Positions 23,548-35,777 of a DNA stretch of 64,000 nt are shown here, in pieces. The stretch covers positions 4,858,501 through 4,922,500 of the forward strand of contig JANTQA010000012.1 of the NCBI GenBank assembly GCA_027625915.1, given 5' to 3'. Position 1 is the stretch's first letter; each line of letters begins with the position of its first letter. The notes below the pieces were generated by a model. That model was not told the origin of the DNA. It made no database searches and saw nothing but the letters and a program-made list of their open reading frames with translations. Both the position numbers and the translations under genes were made by a program. The stretch is from Anaeramoeba flamelloides. Taxonomy: Eukaryota > Metamonada > Anaeramoebidae.

Positions 23548-24408
23548 TTAGATAAATGGTTTCTTTTTTGTGAAAGTTGGTCTTCTTTCTTTGTTCTTTT
23601 TGGTTGCACGGTGGATTAATGGGAATTTTAAGTTAGGGTCATGGAATTGGAGTGTTTGTGGTCGTTTACATTCTTTGTCTTCAAGAACCTTTGTTTTGAT
23701 GATTTGGATTGATTGGAATCTTGCTTTATGGTTTCCTGCCATTTCGTTGTACATTTGTTGGATGGCTCCTGTTAAAGTGACATCACGGTATTCCTTATAC
23801 ATGTTATGTTTTCCTGATCTTGAGTTGTACCTTAACCAAATACCATAATTTTTGACTGTTTCTGGATCTTTTTCAAAAATCTTTTTTTTTTTTTTTTTTT
23901 TTTTTTTGTTTTTTGTTTTTGTTTTTTGTTTTTGTTTTTTTTTTGTTTTTTATTTTTGTTTTTTTTGTGGTGTTTTGATTAATTTGTTTTAGTATTGGTA
24001 GGTGTCAATTTTAATTGTTTATTGCTTATGCATGTTTTGGTTTTTTAAACAAATTAAAAAAAAAAAAAAAAAAAAATTAAAAAGCAAATTAAAAAAAGAA
24101 AAAAAAAATTTAAGTAATTCAACATTTATGAGAAAAACTTGTCTTTTTTTTTGAGTGAATTGAAATTTCTCAATCTTCACCACTTCTCTTGGTTTTGCAA
24201 AAAGAAAAAGAAAAAAAAAAGTAATTACTTCATCAACAGAAAGAATCTCTCCTTTAACTTTTTTGATTTTGACAAGTCTTTTTGTGAAATACCAAAAGCG
24301 TGCTTTTGCGACAACACTGTTTGGTGCAAAAAGTTTCATTCTATAGATTTGTGGGTTTTGTACTTTTTTTGTTGGAATAGCTCGACCGACGACTTGGTAA
24401 TATCTCAT
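23548..24408 (-). CDS. RPL18A: 60S ribosomal protein eL20 (RPL18A), two exons
   Basis: Exon 1 is 24229-24408 and exon 2 is 23548-23880, giving 170 residues against about 176 in animals. The 348-bp intron has a GTAATT donor and a poly-A/AAG acceptor. The splice joins GEILSVDE to IFEKDPETVKNYGIWLRY, matching the family. Further signatures are YRMKLFAPN, VVAKARFWYF, SRSGKHNMYKEYRD, HKARFQSIQI, CKRPQTLQFHD and FPLIHR. The start at 24408 (MRYYQVVGR) agrees with homologues, and an upstream in-frame Met would add an unrelated hydrophobic leader. It is a structural protein of the large subunit. The intron contains long T/G homopolymer text. Identification is secure. Confidence 0.97.
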
Positions 24409-25331
24409 TTTTTTAAGAATTATTAAATAAAAAAAATGAATACTGTAACAGAAAAAACATATCACAGAATTATGTTAACTTTTTTAACATGACAACAAGT
24501 TTTTTTTGAAATTGTTAGTATTTTGAACGGAATTTCAAGATCCAAATTCAAAAACTTTCGATTTAAAAATTAGTACAGTTCATACTTTTAAAAAATTTTA
24601 ATTTGAACACCTTTCGACCTTTAGGTTTTTCATAAAAATGGTTTCAGATTTTTGAACGTTAACATTCATTTTTCATTTGAGATAACTTTGAAATATTTCA
24701 ATAAAATACAAAATGTGATTGTTTGTTAATTTTTTTTATTTAGATTTTTTGTTCTTGTAAAAAACTTAAATCGAGTATTTGAAATTTTAAAAATATGAAA
24801 GAACATCAAAAACTCAAATCTTACAGATTGTTTCACTAAAAGTTCCAAAAAGACTTGAAATGGTGCAATTTAAACTGCTATTTTGTAGTGAATAAAGAAA
24901 AACGGTGTATCTTTGAGAAATCACTTCACCCTTTTTGAACTTTAAAACCAATTCACTGGTCGGAAATTTGTAAAAAAATTTTTTTTGAAAGGAACAAAAG
25001 AAACATATAGTGGTTTAATTTTTTTTTGAGGTTTTCGAAATTTAAAATATGATCGAATTTTTTTTTGTTTATTTATTGTAATAATTTAAAATTTCAATAA
25101 AGAAGAATTTTTTTTATATTTTTTTTTTTCTAGAATATTTTTTTTTAATAGTTCGAATAAATAATTTTAAAAATAAAAACTATGATTAGAGTGGTAGTTT
25201 GGAAGATTGTATTCACCAATTTTTATCTAGTTCTATTTAATAAAAATGGTTAATTCTAAATCAAAAAGAAATAATATAATTCCAAAGTATGTACTATGGA
25301 AAAAAGATATAATTATTTTTCCAATTTTAGT
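24409..25331. other. AT-rich spacer, no gene seen
   Basis: Upstream region of eL20. No TATA-like or other regulatory site can be told apart from the background composition. Confidence 0.45.
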
Positions 25332-25693
25332 AATTTTCCTCTGTATAAACTGAGGAATTTGATTATTTGTGTGTCATTTTTAATTTGTTACAATTCAAGT
25401 AAAAAAAATTGATTCATGCCCCTTCTAATTTTTTGTAGTACGAAAATTCTAAAATAAGGAAACAAATAATACCGATCCAAAACTTCAATAAAAAATGACA
25501 AGGCTAAGTAATGTCTTGAATTAAATAAAATATTACAGTTGACATTTCTCAGATTTTTGGTTAAGTATTATCCCCCTGTATATCCACAGGAAAAGATTGT
25601 TTAACAAAAATTACAAATTTCCTCAGTTTATACAGAGGAAAATTAGCCCTCTTAAGGAAAAAAATAATTCTTCTGTATATACCCAGGAATTTT
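25332..25693. repeat. Cluster of four short TTCCTCTG-type hairpins
   Basis: Imperfect 24-30-base palindromes lie at about 25332-25360, 25568-25595, 25616-25645 and 25666-25693. Each has the form TTTCCTCTGTATA..CAGAGGAAA or a close variant. The first and third are near-exact reverse complements of each other (CCTCTGTATAAACTGAGG and its inverse). The motif recurs at 27.68-27.88 kb. Confidence 0.6.
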
Positions 25694-25910
25694 ACAATTA
25701 TTTCAAAAAAATTAGAAAATTCTTTATGTTTTCCAATTGATCTTTTCCCCACCACATTCCCTTTTTTATATTTTTATCTGTTTTCACAAATAATACTCTA
25801 AAATTTATTTTCCAAAATCTGTGATATTTCATTTTCTCAAATTTTAAAAGACTAAATTGTAACTAATATAGTTTTTAAAGTCAGAAAAACCGACCAGAAA
25901 CAACAATTTA

Positions 25911-26106
25911 CAGTTAGTTCCACTTTTAAGGTACAAACTTTCAACGAAATTTAAGCCACAATAAAAATCTCAAATTAAGGCACAAAATTTAGATTCTAGG
26001 AAAACAAATTGTAAAAAAAAATATTTCAAATTTTGTGCCTTAATTTGAGATTTTTTTGTGCCTTAAATTTCGTTGCTAGTTTGTGCCTTAAAAGTGAAAC
26101 TGACTG
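25911..26106. mobile_element. Palindromic Tc1/mariner-type MITE, copy
   Basis: 196-bp palindrome between TA dinucleotides (25909-25910 and 26107-26108). Arms match the 1439 copy closely (TTAAGGCACAAAATTT, TTTCGTTG). Same centre orientation as copy 1 (GATTCTAG then poly-A). Confidence 0.85.
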
Positions 26107-26108
26107 TA

Positions 26109-27660
26109 ATTTAATAAAGTTTATTTATTATCAAGCAACAAAAGATAAAAAAGTATTTACTATTAAAAGACATTATTTATTTATAATTGATTTTCAATCG
26201 ATAAATTGATAAATAATATTTAAAATATTATTAAACTAAATAATATTTATAAAAATGTATTGATCAACATTTGTATTCTCCATTCGATTTAAATGAATAA
26301 AATATACAAGAATAAAATAAAAAAATAAACATTGAAATAAAAATAATAATAATTTCATCAGAAAATACCACTTCTTGTATTCGACCAACTCCACCCTATT
26401 CATTATATTTTTTATAATGATTCCAGTTTAGTAAAAAATTTAAAATGAGTACATAATGATTAGAATTGAAAAAAAAAAGTTTGAAAAATAAATAATTAAT
26501 TTAATTAAAATAAAAAATTACGATTACAGATATCTATTAATTAATTTTATTAAATAGAATTTTTTTTTATTTCTGAAATATGGAGTTAATATATTCTTGT
26601 GAAATTTATTTAAAGGATCAGTTTTAGTGTGATGGTTGTGTTAAGAAATTCAAATGTAAATAAAAATAGAACGAAAAGATAAATTGAAGAGTTTAAAAAT
26701 ATCTTACTATTTTTTTATATTAGGCTTCTAAAATACTTGATCAATGTTGTTTGATGAACATTTCTTTTATTTTTTTTTTGAAGATTTGTTTTTAGATATA
26801 CTTTCTTCATTATTTATCTACACTATAGTTTTAAAATTTTATTTATTTTTCTGAATATTTTTATTAGATGATTTTTTATCTCTTATTTCACCAAGTCAAT
26901 TGATCAAACACTTTTCATTTCTTAATCATGATATTTTCTGCATTCCATAATTTGACTTTTTTTAAAAAATTTACCCTTTTTTAATTTGATCCTCTCCTGC
27001 AATTCCGGCCTTTTGTTCAATTTTCAAGTTTTATCAAAAGTGTTTGTGGAATCAATGTTTACAACTTTTTGAATTCGTTAGACAAGCAAAAAAAAAGATT
27101 TTGAAACCCCTAAAAAAGACAAAAAAAATAAAAAGTGAAATTAATATTTTGGCAATGGGGCCAACTTCAACTATTTTTTTAATAAAAATTGGGTTAATTC
27201 GGTTGTGTTTTATGTGTTTTGGTTTCTTATTTTGATTCGGTAAAATGCGAGTTCAAAATGATTTTTTGAGATTTTTTATTTTTCTCAAAAACACGCAATT
27301 TTACACGAAAAAAATAAGAAGTTGAAAATAAATATTGATGGGGGTCATCTTTAACCGTTGATTGGTCCAAATATATCGATATATACATCTATTTAATACA
27401 TTCCAATAACTAATGTTGACCTTACTTTCAAACTAAAAATTTTCTAACGTAGTTTTCAATACTATTTTCTTTTAACTCAAACTGTTAATTGAAAACTTAA
27501 AAATATTACCTGATCTAATAGTCTTGTGTAAATCTCATTTAATACAAATTGAAATACAGTGGAAAAGAGTGTTTTTAATAGATAATTCCATGGGAATAAT
27601 CTCTGTGAATGATATTAATTACTAAAATATTTATAATATACTTTGTACATCAAAAAATAT
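26109..27660. other. AT-rich spacer, no gene seen
   Basis: A slightly less AT-rich patch at 26990-27240 holds a 63-codon frame, but its composition and flanks give no support for a gene. Confidence 0.4.
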
Positions 27661-27880
27661 GTTTTTTTTTTGATTTTTATTGAAATTCCAATTGATTGAC
27701 TCTGGAAAATATGTTTTTTTATAAAAATTATTGAAAAAAATCCAGGGTATATACAGAGGAAATTTAAAATATTTATTTTCTTTCGATTTTATTAAAATTC
27801 CAGAGCATGGACTCTGGAAAATAGGGTTTTTTACTGAAAAATATTAAAAAAATCCAGAGGCCAAACAGAGGAAAAAACAA
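27661..27880 (+). repeat. Two tandem ~110-bp units carrying four hairpins
   Basis: Unit 1 (about 27665-27765) and unit 2 (about 27782-27878) each contain a TCTGGAAAA hairpin followed about 55 bases later by an AATCCAG..CAGAGGAAA hairpin. The short palindromes resemble those at 25.3-25.7 kb. Confidence 0.6.
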
Positions 27881-28528
27881 TAAAACTAAAAACTGAATTT
27901 TTCGTAACAACGGTGAAATGTATATCGTTATTTTCTATGTAACCACTTGGTAAACAATAACCAATTTTCTTCAAAAATTCTTATAATCACCCCCAAACTT
28001 CTCTTTCTATTTTATTTTACATAAAAATCCATAACTTTAGATTGATCAAACTTTCTTATTTTACACACTTGTATTTTATGAATGACAAGAATAATTAAAC
28101 CCAATTCTTACATTTTTTTCAAGTCTTATTTCAATGGGTGTATCATTTTTCTCTATTATAATTAACATTGACAACCACAAATAAAAACAAACTTAGGGTT
28201 AAAAAAAATTTCCGACCTGTGTTTCAACAATTTTTCCAATGTTAACTTTTCTTAAATCCTACCAAATATTGGTTTTAATATTTCAGAATATTTATTTTAA
28301 ATATTCCAATTCAAAATAGTTCTATATAATATTTCTAATATTTTTCTCAGATACTTTAAAAGTTTGAAATATTAAAAAAAAAAAGAATTTCAAGACGAAA
28401 ATTTATTCTACACATTTATTTTTTTTTTATTATTACTTTTCATTCAAAAATCTTTTTTATTGATTTTTTTGTCGGAATAATCGATCTTGACTTTCAAATT
28501 AGAATTTTTTTGTTGAATTTCTTTTCTA

Positions 28529-28725
28529 CAGTCAGTTTCACTTTTAAGGTACAAACTTTCAACGAAATTTAAGCCACAATAAAAATCTCAAATTAAGGCA
28601 CAAAATTTGGAATTTTTTTTTTAAAATTTATTTTTACTAGAATTTGAATTTTGTGTTTTAATTTGAGATTTTTATTGTGGCTTAAATTTCGTTGAAAGTT
28701 TGTACCTTAAAAGTGGAACTGACTG
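28529..28725. mobile_element. Palindromic Tc1/mariner-type MITE, inverted copy
   Basis: 197-bp palindrome with TA flanks (28527-28528 and 28726-28727) and CAGTCAGTTTCAC ends. The short unique centre (ACTAGAATTTGAATTTTGTG) lies in the opposite orientation to the 1439 and 25911 copies. Confidence 0.85.
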
Positions 28726-29150
28726 TATGAAAAAGCCTTTTTATGAGAGATAAAAGTTATTATTCTAATACAATAACCCAATAAAAACATCAGGTTAAAA
28801 AGTAAAATGATTTAAAAAAATTCCTCGTTCATTTAGATTCTAAAAATCAAATATTTATTCATTTTTTTTGTGAATGTCGAAAAAATAATTATATTTTTAT
28901 TTAATTTATAACCTCATAAAAATCATTTTTTTTTCTGAATTGATTAAAAAAAATTTTTTTTTCTTATTACTAACCGAACTCAATTTTTAATAATATAATT
29001 TAAAAAACAATAAATAGTTTGTTTTATACCACAAATCCAATTGATAGGACTGAAATGAGGGTATTTATTTGACAAGAATTTTTACAGAAATAATAGATCC
29101 TTTTTTTTTTTTTTTTTTTTAAATAAAAACTTTGAAAATAATCTTGCATC

Positions 29151-29346
29151 CAGTTCCACTTAAAGTATCAAAATTTGAACGAAATTTTAAGGTACAATAA
29201 AATTTCAAATTAAAAAACATAGTTATATAACATTTTTTTTTTACTCAAATTATTTTTCGAGAATTTGAATCATGTGTCTTGAATCTGAGTTTTTTCTGTC
29301 ACTTAAATTTCTTTGAAAATTGGCCCCTTTAAAGTTGAACTGACTG
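29151..29346. mobile_element. Palindromic MITE, decayed copy
   Basis: CAGTTCCACTTAAAG on the left and CTGACTG followed by TA on the right mark a degenerate copy, with many differences between the arms. The left TA is not preserved. Confidence 0.6.
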
Positions 29347-30119
29347 TATTTAAAAAACTATTCCCGAAAAATGTACCTCATTTTGAAATTTTGGTATTTT
29401 TTTGACGTATATTTTGTTCATGAACTATAGATTAAAAATGATACTGAAAATATCTTAATTAAAGTTAACCACAATTTAAATTTTCAATACCTAATTTTTT
29501 TAATTATCTTGTTTTGATTCTTAAGTAGAAATTCAATTTGTTATTTTTTCAGAAATAACCTAAACACAAGATACAAATATTCCCTATCTTAATTTGAGAA
29601 TATATTTTTGTTATGTGGAAATTATTATTTTTTTTCTTTTTAATGATAATTTTTATTTTCAAGTGGGTCTTATAAAAGATTAAATTTCAAATTAGTGGGA
29701 AAAAATATTTCTCTACTTTATTGCTTAAAAATTGTTTTTTCCCTCATATTATTATTATTATTATTATTTGAAATTTGGTGTAACATGATTTTTGTCAAAA
29801 AAACTATAATTCTTTTTTCATTTTTTCAGTTATTTTGATAAATATATTCGGTATACACCCCATAGATTAATTCGATCAACATTAATTTCCTCTTAATTTT
29901 ATATTTCCAATTCACTAATAAGTATACTTAAAAAGAAGAGTTTATATAATAATACAAATGAATCTACTTTTTAGGAAATAACTTAGTTTTATAATTAATA
30001 TCCAAAATAAAAACACTATCCTTCAAAATTATGACTCGCATAATGGGTCAATAATTTGAAAAAAAAAAAAAGAAAGAAAACAATTTTTTTTTGGTTCGAA
30101 AGTAAATAAAATTATTAAC

Positions 30120-30320
30120 TCTTATTAATAATTCCCCTTTTTAAATAATATATAAAAAACTCATATTTTAAAAATTAAAAAAAAAATAGAACCCAAAAAT
30201 AAAAAAAAGATGAATCACAATTTTTGAAATAAGTATTTTAGTTTTTTTTTTTACTCAAACTTTTGGAAAAAATTAACAAGAAGATTTTTTGCTAATAAAT
30301 ATGTTCATTTGAAATACATG
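30120..30320 (+). repeat. Dispersed repeat (family R2), copy 1
   Basis: It aligns directly with about 60780-60960 and in reverse complement with about 63080-63330. Core landmarks are AATCACAATTTTTGAAAT and TTAACAAGAAxATTTTTT. Confidence 0.6.
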
Positions 30321-31571
30321 AGTTAGTCTACATTTTCTTAATGTTTAGTGAAATTTTCTAAGATATTTTTTTTTTTTACTTTTTTTTTTAATAAAGAATA
30401 TTAAAAATTTGAAAAAGTAACAAAAGGAAAAACTTTTTTCAAACACAGTATTATTTCTTTTGAAAAATAATTTAAATTTGGGAAATGAGAAACAATCTTT
30501 TCGATTAAATAATGAAAAAATGATTTTGGTTTAATTGATTATCATCACGATAGATTAATCTATAATTAAAGTATGTTATAATTGAAAGTAAGAGGTTACA
30601 GGGTTTCGGTTATTCTAAAAAAATCTATTATAAGCCTTATTGTATAATAAATTATAGCATTTTTTTACTAAAGATCGCAATAAAACTTTTCATCTTGGTA
30701 ATTTTTTTTTAAATTCGTTTTCCAAATCTAAAAATAGAATCCCAAAATAAAAGAAATTCCAGTATTAAATTAATACTATTTCCAATATTTAAAGCTTCCA
30801 AAAGAAACTATTTATTTAATTTTTAAATTTTATGTATTAACACAATAACCATCAACATAAAACCCAAAGAGCAATTAATTTTGTTTCCTTTTTATAAAGT
30901 TAACTGTAACATCAATATGTTTCGAATATTTCTGTAATAATTTATCAAAAAAATCCATAAAATAATTTGATTAATTATTTAATTTTTTTAGCAATTAATC
31001 TACATTTCACCATAAGTTTAAGAAAGATAATTTGCAACTTTGGAGTCTAAATATTGATCGTACAACCTTTATATTTTTCTCAAAACACAGATTTTTTTTC
31101 TGAAATGGTTGTTTTTTTTTACTAATACAATTATAATTTTTAATTGATGAGATCAACAAAGATCACTACTTGACTAATCGATTTTTTAGAGACATTAGAA
31201 CCATATGAACTAATGTGATTTACGTCCAATAACAACGCACTTTATCATGCTATTGGGAGTGATTATGAAGATTTTTATATCAAATATTCTTTTCAAAATA
31301 TTTTTTTTAATTTTAAGGCCAGAATCATTTTTTTCTAATTTAAGGGATTAGTGTTAACCAAGGAAAAGCCACAAATTAAAGTAAACGACCATTTTTATAA
31401 AATTCTTTATCTTGAGGAATATATTTTGAAATTTATAGAACAATTATTGATCCTACAGTATTAAAAATCCTATTAATTTTATATTACCAATTTACCCTAG
31501 AAATACTTGAAGGTTAAATATTATTTGAAATCGAAAAAAATGTCACATTTTTTGGAAAACCTTTGATATCT

Positions 31572-31608
<37 letters not shown>

Positions 31609-31748
31609 AAAACAAGTGGCCAAAGAAAAATGAAAATGAAGTCAAAATAATTTTTTTCTTATTAAAAAAAGGTTAAATGCACCTGTTGTTTTTTTATATA
31701 TATACAGTGGAATTTTATTTGTATGCCAGTATAATTTTTTGTTTTTCA
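30321..31748. other. AT-rich spacer, no gene seen
   Basis: Contains a poly-T run of about 26 at 31578-31603. No convincing exon. Confidence 0.4.
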
Positions 31749-31851
31749 GGTCAAAAAAGAAAAGATTTTCAAATTTTCCACACACGAAGTAAGATTGAGT
31801 ATGCGTGTTTGGGTAGTGAAATTTGTTATACTAGGCTAATCTCTCAATTGG
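31749..31851 (+). other. Candidate orphan exon
   Basis: A 103-base block of more balanced composition follows TTTTTCAG and precedes GTATGT, as an internal exon would. One frame is open throughout (core FHTRSKIEYACLGSEICYTR). A following frame after CTCAAG at 31911 could end the protein in TAA before the ARFRP1-like gene. No upstream exon or family was recognised. Confidence 0.25.
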
Positions 31852-32057
31852 TATGTATTCTTTTTCCTTGAACGTTAATTAATTCCAAAAAAATATTCTG
31901 GTTAACTCAAGACACATATGCATCTTCTTAACCGATTTACAAAATTTCTTTTTTTTAAGAATAGGTTCAAACAAAAATTACATTAAAATTCTTTTATTAA
32001 TATTGTATATTAAAAAATAGAGATGGGTGATCTCAAAATTTCTTTTTCTGTTTATTA

Positions 32058-33018
32058 TTATTTCTTTTCTTGAGGTATTTTTGAAACTATCCATTCAATT
32101 CCTTTTGTTAGAGCTTCAACATTATGTACAGAGCACTCAACAACAGCAAATACGCCACCCATTGGAATTGAATCACAAAAGATATTCTCTACATCTTTTT
32201 TTGATAATTTTTGTTCTTTGTCTTGCTTGTTAGCAAAAATAAGTATTGGAACATCTTGTAATTCTTCGTCTTCAACTAATTGTTCAAATGTTTGTCTTGA
32301 TTCTTCGATTCGTTGTTGATTTAAATCTGAAGCGTCAAACACATATATAATTCCTTCTGTTCCTTTATAATAATTTGCCCATATTTCTCTTAAGCTCTGT
32401 TCCCCTCCAAGGTCTCTCATGACAATGTGTTTTTCTTTGACTTGAAAGCGTTCGACTGTGTATTTTGCAATTGCAAAAAAAAAAAAAAAAAAAAAAAAGA
32501 ATCAGAAAGTTTCAAGAGATGAGCAATAAGAAAGGTTGAACGATCAAAAAACCTGAAAAAAAAGGAAACTATTTCAAGGAAATTAAAACAAAACAACAAA
32601 AATGTGGATACACAAAAGAAAACGAGATCATTTCAATTTTGAAAAAATTTTGGTTTTTGTTAAAGTAAAACAGATCCCTTTTTTTTTATATTTTTCTTTT
32701 AGGAATTTCATTGAAAAGAAAAATCTTACTATTCAGACCAATTGTCGGATAAATTGGATTTAATTTTTTATTGGGTGATCCTTTATAAATGTTTTTGATT
32801 TTTTCTAAAAGTGTCTAAAGGTATTTTAAAAGAATTAATTTGTTTTTTTTTGTTTGTTTGGTAATAGTTTTTGTGAGCCCAAATAATCAATAGAGTTTTG
32901 ACTTTAGTTGAGGAGAAAATATTACTGTCTTCCCAGAACTATCAATCCCAAGCAACAAAAAATTTCTTTTTGATTCTTTAAAGACGGAGTCTATCAAACC
33001 AGATACCAAATGAAACAT
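32058..33018 (-). CDS. ARFRP1-like small GTPase of the Arf family, three exons
   Basis: Exons 32926-33018, 32730-32814 and 32058-32455 encode 191 residues; introns are 111 and 274 bp (GTAATA, GTAAGA donors). The N-terminus MFHLVSGL...NFLLLGIDSSGKTT matches ARFRP1/yeast Arl3 (MYTLLSGL...), lacks Gly-2 for myristoylation, and has the Met-Phe start expected for NatC acetylation. Nucleotide-binding motifs are G1 GIDSSGKT (24-31), switch-1 PTIGLN (54-59), G3 DLGGE (74-78), G4 NKQD (135-138) and G5 ECSV. The third splice site (ACACAG) is chosen because it gives TIGLNIERFQV with the family's exact spacing. Known relatives recruit Golgi tethers at the trans-Golgi. Oddities: the G3 motif reads RDLGGE where Arfs have WDxGGQ, so the catalytic Gln is Glu. 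Confidence 0.85.
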
Positions 33019-35777
33019 TTTTGTTGAAAAGTTAAAAGAAAATTATTCGTAAAAAAATGTTTTGATTATTTCTTGGATTTCGGTTTGAGTCAATAGTATA
33101 GTACTTTAATTCAGTTCTCTGGTTTTGGTTTCAAATTAAATAAAACTGATCTTTGTTTGTTAGTCCATTTAATTTCTTGATCTATGAAATTTAAAAGGGA
33201 TCACATTTCATCTGATAGATACTGATAAATTCGAAAAAATGTCATAAAATTTTTAGTTAAATTTCCATTTTTATAAATCTTCGAACTGTTTCTTATCAAA
33301 CAGTAAAAGGCCAAAGAGATTTTTGAAGAACAAATAATTTTACAGAGTTTCTTAACACTTGACTTCATAAAATGCTTTATTCAAAGCTGAGTATATTAAT
33401 TTCAAAAAGGAAAATCAAGTAAAAAATTCCAAACTCAAATTGTAATTTATCAGTAATTCTTTTTAATTTCTGAAATATCTGACTTCATTAAGTGTTCTGA
33501 TTTCACACAAACAAAAGAAGGAATAAGAAAATGAAAAGAGAAAAAAATATCATTTTTAGCCTTGAAATTCATTCTAAAAATTACAGAGCTGAAGTGAAAC
33601 TACTATCACTACATATTTTCGAATATAAGTATTTGAACAGTTTTTAAATGTTAAGGACTATCCAAATTTTGATTTCTAATGAGACTAAAAACCCTTGGCT
33701 AATAAGAAGAAAAAATGATTTAAAAGATTGTCTATTATAGAGAAGCGAAAATAGAAATTAATTATTTATATATATTTTTTTGGGATTATTAGAAAAATTC
33801 AAAACAATAATTTAAGATATTGAAACTGTTCAATAATTCTCAAACAAAAAAAGATAAAATTGAAACCAATTTTGTTTACTGCTTGGTACACTAACTTTAA
33901 ACTCTCTGCGAAAGTATATTTAAACCATTACATTCTACACATATATATTTTTAGAATAGAGTGGAAAGAAAGTGAACAAAGAGGATTTGGATTTTCAAAA
34001 TTTTCAAACATTTTCAAGAATATTTTGAATTCCAACTTTTTTGACAAGTTTTTTATCAAAGTAAATAATTTGAATCAAAAAAGTTTAAATCATACAAAAT
34101 CTCTTGGCTCAGCATTCATTTGATTTCAATAAATATATTATTGGGTATGAAAGTGATATTTGAAAGCAATATAAGGTATTTCCAAGAAAGTAGGGCTTTT
34201 TTTTTATTTATTACCTTTCATAAAAAATCATCTTTGTTAGTGGAGGTATTTGTTAATTGGTGATACTAAATTACGTTTAATATTTATACCGATTGGATCA
34301 ATGATTTAGGTATTTATTTTAAAATATGTTTGATGCAATATTTCAAAAAAATGAAAAAAAAAATAGCAACATTTTTGGAGAAAAAAATGTACGACCAATT
34401 TCAATAACAAACTGAAAATATTGAAAGGATACAAAAGATTTTTTAAACAGCCAAATGCAACTCAAGGTTTTCAATTTTATTTGGAAATTTGTTGAGATTA
34501 AATGAGTTATGAAAAGGATTTTTTTGATCAAAAATAAAATAATAAAAATAGAAATTTTCATCCCTAAAAAATATCAAATAAAATCAAGATCAGAAAATTT
34601 AATATCTTTTATTGTTTTAATACAATAATTTGAAACAAATTGAATTATTATCAAGAATCAATAAATGATTTTCAATAATTTTGTATATTTAAATACTTTT
34701 TTGAAGATTGAGTTTAATAAATATATTTTAAAATAAATTTGCCCCACTTTTTTGGAAATAGCTTAATTAGGATAATACTGGATAACTTTCAGATTTTTTC
34801 TGGTGAAACAAAGAAATTAATATTCTAATTTTTTATATTCAAATAAATTATCCTCTTACATGTGTAAAAATGATTTCTTAATTTTTCATGATTTTTTGAA
34901 CATGTGATCTAAACAAAATTCAAACCAAATTAAAATTTAATACAGTTATTAAAAAAATGGTGTATATTTTTTCAGCTAGTGTTTCAAAATAAAAATGTTG
35001 TTTCTTTTTTAGAATATAGTTTGACATTAAAGGATCAAATAAACCAAAAATAACAATTAGTAAATATGGTACTGATTACTTAAAGTTTATTATTAAAAAA
35101 AAAAAACAATTTTTGAAAAATAAATGTTCAAATAATGCTATTTTTCTAAACAAATTGAGTTAAATGTTTATAATATTTTTCATCATAAAAAAAAAAAAAA
35201 AAATCTTCGAAAAAAACTGATAAAATAATTCAAACAATTTTGAACAAATTCCATTTCTAAATTTTATAATTTAGTGCAAAAAAAAAAGATTTTACGTTCA
35301 AAATTTATTATAAATTACTTACATAATTGGGGGGGGGGGGGGGGTGAACTGGATGTAGTATGGAAACAGAAGTAAAAAAGTACTTGAGTCTATTTTGAAA
35401 CACAAGTTTAATTTAAGGAGTGCATGAGTATAATGATGGTTGTATTTTGGTGAAATAACTACACATTTAAACAACAAAAAAAAGATTATCAATTGTCAAA
35501 AAAAAAAAAAATGTAATTCAAAAGTTTAAAAAAATTTGGTTTACAGAAAGAGAAACCCTTACCTTCATTAAACGTATTTGAATAATAAATGAGATAATTT
35601 CATCACTTATTTGCTTTTACCAAGAAATATTTTGAAGAAATAGATAGAAATTTGTCTTTCCGAATTGAGTCGTTTGATTCTTTTTTGTTTTAGATATTGT
35701 AACTTTTTTGTACCTCTGGTCAACTAAGAAATGGTAAGTGGGATTTCAATTTTTAAAAAGGGAAAAAAAGATGATTA
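33019..35777. other. AT-rich spacer with poly-G tract
   Basis: An 87-codon frame at 33860-34123 has no recognisable family and low-complexity content. A block at about 34855-34915 resembles the arm of the 53.75-54.2 kb inverted repeat. Otherwise empty. Confidence 0.4.
35329..35344 (+). repeat. Run of 16 G
   Basis: Sixteen consecutive G lie in sequence that is otherwise almost free of G+C. Shorter G or C runs of 8-10 occur at 614-623, about 8821-8828 and 21673-21680. Confidence 0.9.

Noticed and set aside
27044-27235. 63-codon plus-strand frame in a slightly less AT-rich patch
   Set aside because: No homology is recognised, there are no supporting splice sites, and the composition is low-complexity.
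32456-32500. Apparent in-frame upstream extension (IAKYTV) of the third ARFRP1-like exon
   Set aside because: Including it requires a non-AG acceptor. The ACACAG acceptor at 32456-32461 gives exactly the family spacing.
33860-34123. 87-codon plus-strand frame
   Set aside because: Asn/Phe/Lys-rich random-looking content in repeat-bearing spacer; no family recognised.
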